Shown in pieces: positions 1-7,283 of a stretch of DNA of 32,802 bases. A program made the translations under genes and the position numbers. Within the stretch, counting starts at the first letter, position 1. Every line of letters begins with the position of its first letter. Origin of the DNA: JAGMES01 sp023128035 (GTDB taxonomy: Bacteria > Bacillota > Halanaerobiia > DY22613); contig DAOVRZ010000063.1 of assembly GCA_030627905.1 (NCBI GenBank), positions 1 to 32,802 on the forward strand, written 5' to 3'. The notes under the pieces were generated by a model. That model saw nothing but the letters and a program-made list of their open reading frames with translations. It was not told where the DNA came from and searched no databases.

Positions 1-137
1 AGCAAAACCAGTACGATAGGAATCATAAACTGTAATACGAAGATACCAAGTGAGCCGTATGAGGGAAAACCTCACGTACGGTTCTTAGGGCGGGTGATGG
101 AAACGGGACATGATGTTACCGCGCCATTACTCGACCC
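1..137 (+). mobile_element. 3' end of a group II intron (domains V and VI)
   Basis: Bases 52-84 fold as a group II domain V hairpin. The lower stem pairs GAGCCGTA with TACGGTTC, the characteristic bulge follows, and the upper stem GAGG/CCTC closes an A-rich loop. A domain VI-like helix follows at about 88-128, then TACTCGACC at 128-136, which resembles bacterial group II intron 3' ends. Reading resumes in frame as a HEPN-type protein from about 138-141, so the intron sits inside that gene. The rest of the intron, including any reverse transcriptase, lies upstream of the window. The exact 3' splice site is uncertain by a few bases. A related but degraded intron end occurs at 23343-23429. Confidence 0.8.
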
Positions 138-431
138 GACCAGAGATTTGAATTTAATTACGAATTAGCATGGAAGGCTATGAAATATTTTCTAGAGTAC
201 CAAGGAATAGAAGGAGCTAAAAGTCCTAGAACTACCTTTAGAGAAGCATATGCTTTTGGTTTAATAAAGAATGGTGAAGATTGGATAGATATGCTTAATG
301 ATAGAAATTTAACATCTCATACTTATGATGAAGAAAGTGCACGTAAAATTTATAAAAAGATTAAAAATAAACATTATAATAATTTGAGATATATTTATAA
401 TAAACTAAGAGAAGAGAACGTGGAAAAATGA
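138..431 (+). CDS. HEPN-family toxin (HepT/HI0074-like), 3' exon of an intron-split gene
   Basis: The frame is open upstream of the first ATG (180): from 138 it reads through QRFEFNYELAWKAMKYFLE, the usual central helix of HI0074/HepT-type four-helix HEPN proteins. Translation from the internal ATG would therefore miss much of the fold. RNLTSHTYDEE carries the R-x4-H-x-Y motif of HepT toxins, in which Arg and His are the RNase site and Tyr is the residue the MNT partner can AMPylate. The 5' exon lies outside the window, upstream of the group II intron. The stop overlaps the antitoxin start by 4 bases (ATGA), as in a translationally coupled toxin-antitoxin pair. Function would need intron splicing; if the intron is dead, this is a broken toxin. 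The family call is firm, its activity is not. Confidence 0.8.
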   Translation, partial: DQRFEFNYELAWKAMKYFLEYQGIEGAKSPRTTFREAYAFGLIKNGEDWIDMLNDRNLTSHTYDEESARKIYKKIKNKHYNNLRYIYNKLREENVEK

Positions 432-736
432 AATTTGGCCTAAAAGATAATGAGTTAAAAAATATTGTGAAGGCCATAAAAGGTTTTAAGCAAATAGAGA
501 AAGCTGTTATTTTTGGTTCAAGAGCCAGAGGGGATTATAAAAGAACTTCTGATATAGATATAGCTATTTATTCAAAACAAATAACTAGTACAGAGTTGAA
601 TCTATTGAGGGATCAATTAAGTGAATTAGATGTAATTTACAAGATTGATGTAGTTGATTTTTATGGATTAAGAAAAGAAGGGTTAATAAAGAATATTGAG
701 GATGAAGGTGAAGAAATTTTTAGATCTGATTTTTAA
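428..736 (+). CDS. MNT-type minimal nucleotidyltransferase antitoxin (MntA-like)
   Basis: A 102-residue protein of the DNA polymerase beta-like nucleotidyltransferase superfamily. GSRARGDYKRTSDIDIAI matches GS-x10-D-x-D, the catalytic signature of MNT antitoxins; Ser of GS and the two Asp of DID bind ATP-Mg. In characterised pairs MntA neutralises HepT by adding AMP to the Tyr of R-x4-H-x-Y, and that Tyr is present in the upstream partner. The start ATG overlaps the toxin stop, so the two are co-translated. Length is normal and the gene looks intact, so it may persist as a solitary antitoxin if the upstream intron does not splice. The MNT family call is very secure; its role as antitoxin is inferred from context. 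Confidence 0.88.
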   Translation: MKFGLKDNELKNIVKAIKGFKQIEKAVIFGSRARGDYKRTSDIDIAIYSKQITSTELNLLRDQLSELDVIYKIDVVDFYGLRKEGLIKNIEDEGEEIFRSDF

Positions 737-775
737 AGGAGAAGAATATTTTATAAAAATAATTATTTTTATAAA

Positions 776-1003
776 TTGATACAAAAAAATACAAAAAAAT
801 ATCCCAATGAGATCTTGAATAATAAAAATTTTCAAATAATCAGAGTTGATGAAAAAACAAAGTCCTTATTGAAAAAAAATGGGGTTGATTTTAGTGATTC
901 TCCAATAACATTTTATGTTGGTGATGGTCAACTAATAAAATGGGCGCAAATCGGATATGATAAAAAAACTTTTAGAATAAGTCTTTGGACTATTACTCAT
1001 TAA
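776..1003 (+). CDS. small hypothetical protein downstream of the HEPN/MNT pair
   Basis: A Lys/Asn-rich 75-codon ORF read from a TTG at 776. I do not recognise its family. The only good Shine-Dalgarno (AAAGGAG, 735-741) lies about 35 bases before that TTG, and the frame stays open back to it, so translation may begin on a non-standard codon near 746 and give about 85 residues. No signal peptide or membrane segment is visible, and the C-terminal half has a beta-strand-like alternating pattern (ITFYVGDG, FRISLWTIT). It sits about 10-40 bases after the antitoxin stop in the same orientation, so it may be the third gene of that transcript. It could also be a decayed fragment. Confidence 0.4.
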   Translation: MIQKNTKKYPNEILNNKNFQIIRVDEKTKSLLKKNGVDFSDSPITFYVGDGQLIKWAQIGYDKKTFRISLWTITH

Positions 1004-1161
1004 AATTAATATTGAGAAAAACGAAGGAAAGGAAAGATTCATGTGTATTTTAGATGTTATCATGGGCGTTAAAGCAGCATCTGAAGATAGTCTAGCACGC
1101 TTATGGAGGAAGAACTGGAGATGAAATTCAAGATAGTAAAGTAGTTCTTTATGGAAACCAA

Positions 1162-1198
1162 AAAGTTGTTGCCAATATTATTAGCAACAACTTTTTTT
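1162..1198 (+). terminator. rho-independent terminator, possibly bidirectional
   Basis: A perfect 11-bp stem AAAGTTGTTGC/GCAACAACTTT (1162-1172 with 1184-1194) is followed by a run of T to 1198. The A-run before the stem makes it usable on the minus strand too, so it may also end the convergent LysE-type gene. Confidence 0.8.
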
Positions 1199-1292
1199 AC
1201 TTGGTAATCAACTAATTTCTACATTTTTCAGTGTTCCGCTTTTGCTAAGCTTTTTTAGACTGTAATTGACCATTTGGCTTAATTATAGTTGA

Positions 1293-1877
1293 CTATAACA
1301 CAACTATTGATATCGCACTATAAATCAAAAGCAACCCCATAGCTATATTAAATGGTTTTCTATACCTTGATAGAAACTTTTGAAAAATTACTCCAAACAA
1401 AGCCCAGCAAGAAGTAGATAATAACGCTACGGTTGCAAGGAGAACTGAGAAAAAAATCAAAGCCATATTAGATTTATAATAAGGAATAATAAAATTGGAC
1501 ATAACGGTTATACCATAAAGAATAACTTTTGGATTAACAAACTGCATTGATATACCTGTGTAGAATGAATTTAAATGTTTTTTACTTTCATTGCTTTTAT
1601 TACTACTAATTATGATTTTATAAGCGAGATAAGTCATATACAGTGCACCAAGAATACTCATGAAAAACTTAACTTTTGGCATAACATTAAGGAGTAAGAG
1701 ATTAAAATAACTAGAAAGTAGCATGATGATGCTAAATCCTGTAAATACACCCAGTATGAATTTTAAAGTTTTTCGGTAGCCAAAAGTATTCGCATTGACC
1801 ATAGACATGATATTATTTGGACCAGGGGTAAATGTAACAACAAAAACATAAGATAACAAGGGGATAATGTTAAACAT
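1293..1877 (-). CDS. LysE/RhtB-family amino-acid exporter
   Basis: A 194-residue, strongly hydrophobic protein with about six membrane segments. The N-terminus has the LysE-superfamily signature TPGPNN (about residues 17-22), followed by a conserved GY segment in the first cytoplasmic loop. Members export amino acids such as lysine, arginine, homoserine or threonine, or related metabolites, by proton antiport. The substrate here cannot be told. The start is well supported by GGAGGTG (1885-1891 on the complement), about 8 bases before the ATG. It is monocistronic: convergent with the HEPN/MNT genes and separated from the upstream CotS-like gene by that gene's terminator. Confidence 0.85.
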   Translation of the reverse strand: MFNIIPLLSYVFVVTFTPGPNNIMSMVNANTFGYRKTLKFILGVFTGFSIIMLLSSYFNLLLLNVMPKVKFFMSILGALYMTYLAYKIIISSNKSNESKKHLNSFYTGISMQFVNPKVILYGITVMSNFIIPYYKSNMALIFFSVLLATVALLSTSCWALFGVIFQKFLSRYRKPFNIAMGLLLIYSAISIVVL

Positions 1878-1921
1878 GGATTACACCTCCGAAGTATATT
1901 ATATCATATATTATCCGATAA

Positions 1922-1960
1922 ATAAAAAAATCCCCACTTACTAAAACTAGGTGGGGATTT
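1922..1960 (-). terminator. rho-independent terminator of the CotS/PHP operon
   Basis: AAATCCCCAC (1928-1937) pairs perfectly with GTGGGGATTT (1951-1960). Read on the minus strand the stem is followed by a T-run (complement of the A-rich 1922-1930). It abuts the stop codon of the CotS-like gene ending at 1960. Confidence 0.85.
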
Positions 1961-2973
1961 TACATTAAGTCAAGAAATTTATGAAGAAAAACTTGTCGCT
2001 CATTCTCAAACCGAGTTTTTCTTTCTAGTTCCTTAATACAATAATTCAATGACAAAGGTTTCTTTTCAATATATCGAGCTCTAGCTAAAAACCATATATC
2101 ATAAGGGAAGGTGATAAAAGCCTGAATGATTTTTAATTCATTCCATGTTACTGGTAGAGTTTCATAGTATGCTTTCAAAATAAATTCACAGCGTTTAAGA
2201 TTCCATTTGGAAGATTTTCCGTTTCTGATGATAAGACTTGCTAAATCATGTAGATGAAGATCCTGGATCAGATAATCAAAATCAATAAGTACAGTTTGGT
2301 TTGATCCATTGATCAGAATATTGTGATGAACTGGGTCGTGATGACAAAATGGAAACACTTTTTTAGCAAGTTTACTTACACTATGGTATTGGCTTTCAGA
2401 GAGAAGAGCAATAGATTTTTTTCCCTCAGAGATATAAAAATCAATTTTATTGAGAAAAAATTTTTCAAAGCAAGATGATTGTGCATGGTTTAAAGCAGTT
2501 TCACGACATTTTTTTAAGTCATCAAACCTTTCTTGAAAAATATTTGGCCACTCTCCCAGATAATCAGGTATCTTAGTTGGTGAAGAAAATTCTCTGGCTG
2601 CGGTATGGAATTTTGCAAAGAGTTTGATACTTTTTCGCAATTCAAAGGGATTATCATAATTGCACGGGTGGCCTTCTTGCCATTTTGTTAGATAAAAGAG
2701 CTGTTTTCCGTGACGCAAATATGGTTTTCCATCTAATGTTGAGATGAAAGGAATACATTGGGTAAATCCTTTTTGAATTAAATGTTCTTTGGCAGCAGCG
2801 ATGAGTTGTAATTTTGCTTCATCTAAATGAAAAGGTTTGAAAAATCGAATTCCTAGATTGGTTTCCAAACGGTATACATGCCGAAAAGGGGTAATCTTAA
2901 GAATTTTTAATCCCCAACCTCGTTGAATAAGTTGGATTAATTTATCTTGATCATATTCTGGTAAGTTCCTCAT
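1960..2973 (-). CDS. CotS-family spore coat kinase-like protein (paralogue 1)
   Basis: 337 residues with the aminoglycoside-phosphotransferase/CotS fold. An N-terminal lobe ends in a hinge-like FYLTKWQEG. The catalytic loop CHHDPVHHNIL at about residues 210-220 has Asp and Asn of H-D-x4-N, and IDFDY is the metal-binding DFG equivalent. The family's GEWP...ERFDDL motif is also present. In Bacillus, CotS, YutH and YsxE are spore-coat or germination-related proteins with little known enzymology. Its start overlaps the PHP gene stop (ATGA), so it is last in a minus-strand unit of CotS-like gene, PHP gene and CotS-like gene. Catalytic residues look complete. The family is clear; the substrate is unknown. 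Confidence 0.85.
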   Translation of the reverse strand: MRNLPEYDQDKLIQLIQRGWGLKILKITPFRHVYRLETNLGIRFFKPFHLDEAKLQLIAAAKEHLIQKGFTQCIPFISTLDGKPYLRHGKQLFYLTKWQEGHPCNYDNPFELRKSIKLFAKFHTAAREFSSPTKIPDYLGEWPNIFQERFDDLKKCRETALNHAQSSCFEKFFLNKIDFYISEGKKSIALLSESQYHSVSKLAKKVFPFCHHDPVHHNILINGSNQTVLIDFDYLIQDLHLHDLASLIIRNGKSSKWNLKRCEFILKAYYETLPVTWNELKIIQAFITFPYDIWFLARARYIEKKPLSLNYCIKELERKTRFENERQVFLHKFLDLM

Positions 2974-3587
2974 ATGGGTATATCTCCAGTGTAGAGATAT
3001 ACTCCTTCAGGTAATGGTTCTGTTATTTCGATGCCGATGGAGTAATTAGACCTATCTGAAATACTGTGATAATCTGTTCCAGCAGTAACCGCAAGTTTTA
3101 ATTTTTTGGCCCAATCTAGATAAGATTCGGGGTCTTGATTTGGACAAAATGCCTCAATCCCTTTTAAACCCCGTCCATAGAATCGTAGAACTTCCGCAAA
3201 GGTAACATCTGTTAATTCTGGATGAGATAAAACTGGAAAACCATCAGCTTTACGTATAATTTCTATGACTTTCTCTGCATTAGGAAGATGGTCTTCACTT
3301 ATCTTTAATAATTTTTGAATAGACTTATCATTTAAATCCATATTATAACCTAGAATGTGTATGACCCGACCATTCATTAACGTGGTGAATTCAACCCCAT
3401 AAAATGCTGGCAATCCTACTTTTTCAGCTTCTTTCAAAAATTCTGCGACTCCAGTTACTGAATTATGATCGGTAAGGGCAATGATCTGTAGATTTCTTTT
3501 TTTTGCTTTAGCGACAATCTCCTTAGGGGTTAACATTTCACCAGAATATATTGAATGAATATGTAAATCAAGATTGATTTTTTTCAT
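2970..3587 (-). CDS. PHP-domain metal-dependent phosphoesterase
   Basis: 205 residues. The PHP metal-binding motifs appear in order: DLHIHSIYSG (H-x-H), ALTDHNSVTG (D-H), VLSHPEL (H) and AGTDYHS (D-x-H). Stand-alone PHP proteins of this size hydrolyse phosphate esters or nucleotides using two or three metal ions. The strong SD AAGGAG precedes the ATG. The gene overlaps the upstream CotS-like gene by 20 bases and the downstream one by 4, so it is embedded in the spore-coat-like operon. A linked role, such as trimming a phosphorylated sporulation metabolite, is possible but is only inferred from the neighbours. A second PHP gene lies at 12711-13346 in a different operon. Confidence 0.85.
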   Translation of the reverse strand: MKKINLDLHIHSIYSGEMLTPKEIVAKAKKRNLQIIALTDHNSVTGVAEFLKEAEKVGLPAFYGVEFTTLMNGRVIHILGYNMDLNDKSIQKLLKISEDHLPNAEKVIEIIRKADGFPVLSHPELTDVTFAEVLRFYGRGLKGIEAFCPNQDPESYLDWAKKLKLAVTAGTDYHSISDRSNYSIGIEITEPLPEGVYLYTGDIPI

Positions 3588-4581
3588 AGTGTAAAATCTC
3601 CTTAACTAATGATTTTAATCTTTTTTCTCGTCTAAAAGCATCTTTTAGCTGAGAAGAAAATCTTTTATCTGACAAGTTTCGTTTTTGATTATAATAACGA
3701 TTAGACAAACGCCAAAATCGTTGAGGAAATTGAATAAAAGCAGCTAAAATCGGATATTCATCATTTATTAAGGGGAATTCTGAATTATAAGCAGAAAGGA
3801 TCACATCTAAGAGATCTTTATGATTTTTTTTCTCCTTAATTACTCGACGAATCAGACGGGCCAGATCATAGATCCGAATATCATGACGACAGTAATCAAA
3901 ATCAACAATATATGCTGTAGGTATCGAATCATCAATTAGAACATTATGATAAACAAAATCATTATGACATAAACTACCTTCTTTTTTTGCATTTTTCATT
4001 ATTTTGTCATAATTTGATTCCTCTAAAATTTGAAGTGCCATTTCCCCTTCCGAAATTTTTTCATCCACATGTTTTAAAAAATATTCATCAAATGAAGTAG
4101 GTTCTGTTTTTTGAGAAGCTATTTCTTTAAACTTATGTAGATCATCGACTCGATCTTTAAATCGTTCTGGCCATTTTCCTAAACGACTTTTGATTTTTAT
4201 ATGCGATGGTGGCTGAAAACCTTTAGATGTTCGATGCAATTTACCTAATGCTATTAGCGATATCTCTAGATCTGCTAAATTCTTAAAATCAGCTTCTCGG
4301 CCATCCATCCACTCAGAGATAAAGTAGGTTAGATCATTATAAGAAAAATATGAATCACCAGTAAGAGTATGTATAAAAGCAGGAATTTGCTGGAAACCGT
4401 TTTTATTTAGATGATCTATTGCGTGATAAATGAAGCGGAATTTTTTTAAATTATAATCTACTGATTTTAAACATAAATCTCCCTGGTCTGTTATTAAGTG
4501 AAAAATATCCCGCACTTTTTTAGTTGAAAAAATTCGGATTCCATAGAGGGTTTCGATCTTTTGCAGTAGATCATGATCCAT
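3568..4581 (-). CDS. CotS-family spore coat kinase-like protein (paralogue 2)
   Basis: About 337 residues. I place the start at the ATG ending at 4581, because AAAGGAGTGGAG lies just before it; a longer frame to 4614 lacks an SD. The protein carries LCHNDFVYHNVL (H-x-D-x4-N catalytic loop) and VDFDY, plus the LGKWPERFKDRVDDL family motif. It is the first gene of the minus-strand CotS/PHP unit. Immediately upstream is a MITE-like palindrome (4662-4780), so its promoter must lie in the short AT-rich interval 4600-4660 or within that element. It is more basic than its paralogues (many Lys/Arg in the last 60 residues). Family assignment is confident; whether it phosphorylates anything is unknown. 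Confidence 0.85.
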   Translation of the reverse strand: MDHDLLQKIETLYGIRIFSTKKVRDIFHLITDQGDLCLKSVDYNLKKFRFIYHAIDHLNKNGFQQIPAFIHTLTGDSYFSYNDLTYFISEWMDGREADFKNLADLEISLIALGKLHRTSKGFQPPSHIKIKSRLGKWPERFKDRVDDLHKFKEIASQKTEPTSFDEYFLKHVDEKISEGEMALQILEESNYDKIMKNAKKEGSLCHNDFVYHNVLIDDSIPTAYIVDFDYCRHDIRIYDLARLIRRVIKEKKNHKDLLDVILSAYNSEFPLINDEYPILAAFIQFPQRFWRLSNRYYNQKRNLSDKRFSSQLKDAFRREKRLKSLVKEILHYEKNQS

Positions 4582-4661
4582 GCTCTCCACTCCTTTCTGT
4601 GTGCGTACTTTCATTAATATATTATATAAGTAATAGTTCTAAAAAGTGCAGATTGATAGAT

Positions 4662-4780
4662 GATTCGATCACAAAAAGTATTTTAGTCGCACTTGCATAC
4701 CATATAAAGTACTGACTTCGCCATTTCAGTACTTTATATGGTATGCAAGCTTTTGTGCGACTACTTTTTGTGGTCGAATC
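4662..4780. repeat. 119-bp palindromic MITE-like element with a 6-bp direct repeat
   Basis: A long imperfect inverted repeat. The outer arms are GATTCGATCACAAAAAGTA and its near-complement at the right end. The inner arms are a perfect 23-bp pair (TTGCATACC...GTACTGA at 4693-4715 with its complement from 4726). Small asymmetric bulges separate the two halves. The element is flanked on both sides by ATAGAT (4656-4661 and 4781-4786), a plausible target-site duplication. It has no coding capacity. As RNA it would form one long hairpin, so it could also affect transcripts. It is not recognised as a named family. Confidence 0.7.
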
Positions 4781-4846
4781 ATAGATATATTAGCAAAAAA
4801 TATCCTAATGCATATAGTGTAGAAAAGAAGTGTTTTGTGTTTTAGT

Positions 4847-4923
4847 AATTGTTTTTAATCTTCAGTGGGGGTAGAATCCCCCACTGAAGCCCCGATGTTC
4901 AGCTTTAGCTGAACGAGTTCACT
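4847..4923 (+). repeat. 77-bp hairpin repeat, copy A
   Basis: Matches 17118-17194 at 74 of 77 positions. It contains two hairpins: CTTCAGTGGGGG/CCCCCACTGAAG and GTTCAGCTTTAGCTGAAC. The structure is reminiscent of IS200/IS605-type element ends. The last bases supply the stop codon of the minus-strand CotS-like gene at 4919. No transposase is nearby. Confidence 0.75.
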
Positions 4924-5920
4924 CAGGAAAATGTAAGTTTTCGATATAGTGAAGACGTTCTTTTTCGTGATTGATTATTTGGGTGATTTTTCGAGCAAAA
5001 CGGTCGACTGGCCAAGGTTGTTTTTCGAAATAACGAGCGAAAGCTACTTGCCAAAAATCTTGTGGAAAGAACATTATTGCTTTAATTACAGGTATCTCTT
5101 CTGGACGGAGGGGGTAGATTTGATGATAATTTGATAATATTGTTTCCCCTCGTTCGTTTTTCCAATTAGAGCGTTTACCTGCTCGAATTAGGATACTTGC
5201 TAAATCATGCAGATGGGTATCGCAGAGTAAGTAATCGAAATCAATTACATAATATTGCTCTTGTGGACTAATTAGAAGATTGTGGTATTCAAAATCATGA
5301 TGACAAATAGTGTGGAAACGCTGTTCATTGTACATTAAACGATTATAGTCTGTTAGGAGAAGACGACGTAGAGCAACATTTGCTTGATTGAAGTAATAGG
5401 GATATTTTTCAGTAAAGATTTGGTCAAAGATATCCCAATTATTTTTGTGTTGCAATTGAAGCCTGAAGGTATAGAGATGTTGAATTTTTTCCTTAAATCG
5501 CCGAGGCCAGAGACCCCAAAATGATTGAGGGTTAAGTTCTGATCCAGGTTCATAGCCATGAGATCCTAGATGGAGTCCAGCAAGAATTCGAGCTGCTTGC
5601 GCTAATTCAGAAGGGTTATCATAATTGCTCTGTCTAAGGTTCATAAAGGGAGTCATAAAGAAAATATCCTCAGCATAAGAGATATAGGGAATATCTTTTC
5701 GAGTTCGTTCCATAGGAATAATATAATCAAATCCTTGCTTAATCAAATGTTGCATGGCTCCATCAATAAAACGAAGTCTAGATCCATCTTTAAAACAAAA
5801 GGGTTTAGAGAAGAAGGATCCTTGATTGGTTTGGAGTACCCATGCCTTTTTTAATGGTTTAAAATCGTTCACTCGAATTTCATATTCTTTTTCAATCAAG
5901 TGAATGAGTTGTTCATTCAT
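4919..5920 (-). CDS. CotS-family spore coat kinase-like protein (paralogue 3)
   Basis: 333 residues from the ATG ending at 5920, chosen because GGAGTGGG sits 5-8 bases upstream; the longer frame to 5950 has no SD. ICHHDFEYHNLL gives the H-x-D-x4-N catalytic loop, and IDFDY follows about 15 residues later. The family motif LWPRRFKEK is present. A sigma-E-like promoter precedes it (5949-5977, minus strand), fitting mother-cell expression during sporulation. Its last codon and stop (GAG TGA) run into hairpin-repeat copy A, so the C-terminus may have been altered or trimmed when that repeat arrived. It is transcribed separately from paralogue 2, with the MITE-like element between them. Confidence 0.85.
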   Translation of the reverse strand: MNEQLIHLIEKEYEIRVNDFKPLKKAWVLQTNQGSFFSKPFCFKDGSRLRFIDGAMQHLIKQGFDYIIPMERTRKDIPYISYAEDIFFMTPFMNLRQSNYDNPSELAQAARILAGLHLGSHGYEPGSELNPQSFWGLWPRRFKEKIQHLYTFRLQLQHKNNWDIFDQIFTEKYPYYFNQANVALRRLLLTDYNRLMYNEQRFHTICHHDFEYHNLLISPQEQYYVIDFDYLLCDTHLHDLASILIRAGKRSNWKNERGETILSNYHQIYPLRPEEIPVIKAIMFFPQDFWQVAFARYFEKQPWPVDRFARKITQIINHEKERLHYIENLHFPE

Positions 5921-5948
5921 AAATCCCACTCCATTCAGGTTATATAAC

Positions 5949-5977
5949 AAAATATGACTTAGAGCTTTGAAAAATGA
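5949..5977 (-). promoter_or_regulatory. sigma-E-like sporulation promoter
   Basis: On the minus strand TCATTTT (5971-5977) and CATATTTT (5949-5956) are separated by 14 bases. This fits the -35 (TCATATT-like), 13-15 bp spacing and CATAnnnT -10 of sigma-E promoters. It lies about 30 bases upstream of the CotS-like start at 5920. Short AT-rich motifs occur by chance, so this is a candidate only. Confidence 0.5.
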
Positions 5978-6041
5978 CTATTATGATGAATAAGAATAAA
6001 ATCATTTATATTAATTTTTCTTAAAAGTTGTGGAGGAGGTA

Positions 6042-6239
6042 ATGATGAAGACAAAATTAGATTGTTATTCACAAGTTGAACTGGCGCGAAAACTAGAGGA
6101 GTTGAATTCTTATTTTTCAAGATATGGTTTGATTCCTACCGAGGAAAAATCAGTTGCTTTGCCTCAAGAATCGGTTGTAAGAATTCGTTTTGATGGGAAT
6201 TCAGCGGAAGGTGTAGTGGATATTAGTATAGATTGGTGA
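6042..6239 (+). CDS. small hypothetical protein at the head of the plus-strand CotS-like operon
   Basis: 65 residues from the ATG at 6042 (a second ATG is at 6045). A GTG at 6030 overlaps the SD GGAGGAGGT (6032-6040) and so cannot be the start. I do not recognise the family. It begins with a helix (SQVELARKLEELNSYFSRYGL) and ends in beta-type sequence (VVRIRFDGNSAEGVVDISIDW), so it is probably a small alpha/beta protein without signal or membrane segment. It is divergent from paralogue 3 and 18 bases upstream of the pseudokinase gene, each with a strong SD, so the plus-strand genes 6042-8895 likely form one transcript. A sporulation-linked role is inferred from position only. Confidence 0.6.
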   Translation: MMKTKLDCYSQVELARKLEELNSYFSRYGLIPTEEKSVALPQESVVRIRFDGNSAEGVVDISIDW

Positions 6240-6257
6240 GTTTGAGGAGGTGGTAAG

Positions 6258-7283
6258 ATGGTTGGCCCTGATCAATTGAAAGAAGTATTGGGAAATAATT
6301 ATTCTATGCAAGTTTTTGGAATAGTCCCTTTAGATCGGGATTTATATAGGATAGAGACAGATCAAGGTTTTAAAAGATTGGTACGGGTTCAAAGAAAAGC
6401 GTCTAGAATTCGATTTTCTCATTCGGTTATAGAGGCATTGAAAGATCAGGGAGAAGAAAAGTTACCAGTTTTAACATTGACAAAAACAGATGAGCCATAT
6501 TTTAAGTTAGAGAATAGTAATTGGATTGTACTAGATTGGGTGAATGGACGTAAACCTGATTTGAATAAGATACAGGATATTGAACAAATCACCAGAGATT
6601 TAGCTAAGTTACACAAAAATATGAATGGAGTTCTACCCAAAGGAGGTAGTAAGGTCAGAGAGAAATGGGATCATTGGTCTAAAGATGTACTACACGATTT
6701 AAAGTTTTTTAAATTGTTTATAGCGAAAATTGAAAAAGAGAGCTCTTACTCTGACTTTGAAGAAATGATTCTAAAGAATAATGAAATGATTATCCAACGT
6801 TTACAACAGGCCAAAAGTTTAGCTTACTCAAAAAAATGTCAAAAACTAATTAAAAAAGAGCGTAAAGAACTAGGGATGATTTATCAGAGAATAAATGAAA
6901 AAGATCTTTTATTTGGGTTTGATGGGCGTATTTATTTTATTAATCCATTATGGATTAGTTATGATGTTAGAGTTAAAGATTTGGGAAAATGGATGGAAAG
7001 ATTGATAAAAAAACGGCCTTCTTTAGGTAAAGATATTGATCAGGTTGTCACATGGTATGAAGAGGAGAGAGAATTGAATCTGGGAGAGAAAAACTGGTTA
7101 CTTGCCTTTATAATATACCCAACAAAAATTATGAAGGTCATTGAAAGATATTATTTACATAAAAAAAGTTGGCCTGAAGAAGGCTTTGTCCGAAAATTAC
7201 GTAAAGCTCTGAAAGTTGCTGAAAAGGAGATGGAAGTATATGAGAGATTGTTGATAAAATTCGAAGGAAAGGTGGAGTTGTGA
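6258..7283 (+). CDS. CotS-like pseudokinase (paralogue 4, catalytic motifs lost)
   Basis: 341 residues, alignable by eye along its whole length with paralogue 5: matching N-lobe (DLYRIETDQG), hinge (IVLDWVNGRKPD), LAKLHKN and the C-terminal WPEEGFVRKLRKALK. Where the active paralogues have CH-x-D-x4-N, it reads LGMIYQRINEKDLLF (about residue 205). Where they have IDFD, it reads FINPLWI. The catalytic Asp, Asn and metal-binding Asp are therefore all missing while the fold seems kept and the frame is uninterrupted. This is the pattern of a pseudokinase used as a scaffold or regulator, not a decaying gene. SD GAGGAGG precedes the ATG. Its stop overlaps the next gene's start by one base (TGATG). 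Confidence 0.8.
   Translation: MVGPDQLKEVLGNNYSMQVFGIVPLDRDLYRIETDQGFKRLVRVQRKASRIRFSHSVIEALKDQGEEKLPVLTLTKTDEPYFKLENSNWIVLDWVNGRKPDLNKIQDIEQITRDLAKLHKNMNGVLPKGGSKVREKWDHWSKDVLHDLKFFKLFIAKIEKESSYSDFEEMILKNNEMIIQRLQQAKSLAYSKKCQKLIKKERKELGMIYQRINEKDLLFGFDGRIYFINPLWISYDVRVKDLGKWMERLIKKRPSLGKDIDQVVTWYEEERELNLGEKNWLLAFIIYPTKIMKVIERYYLHKKSWPEEGFVRKLRKALKVAEKEMEVYERLLIKFEGKVEL

Noticed and set aside
1041..1127. Small frame starting MCILDVIMGVKAASEDSLARL
   Set aside because: It faintly recalls the start of small helix-turn-helix or CooT-type proteins, with a possible continuation in another frame (GDEIQDSKVVLYGNQKVVA). The match is too weak, and it would need a frameshift, so no feature was called.
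4524..4715. Plus-strand 63-codon frame
   Set aside because: Antisense to the start of CotS paralogue 2 and running into the palindrome; no SD. A shadow.
5353..5559. Minus-strand 68-codon frame inside paralogue 3
   Set aside because: Out-of-frame overlap of a clear protein-coding gene.
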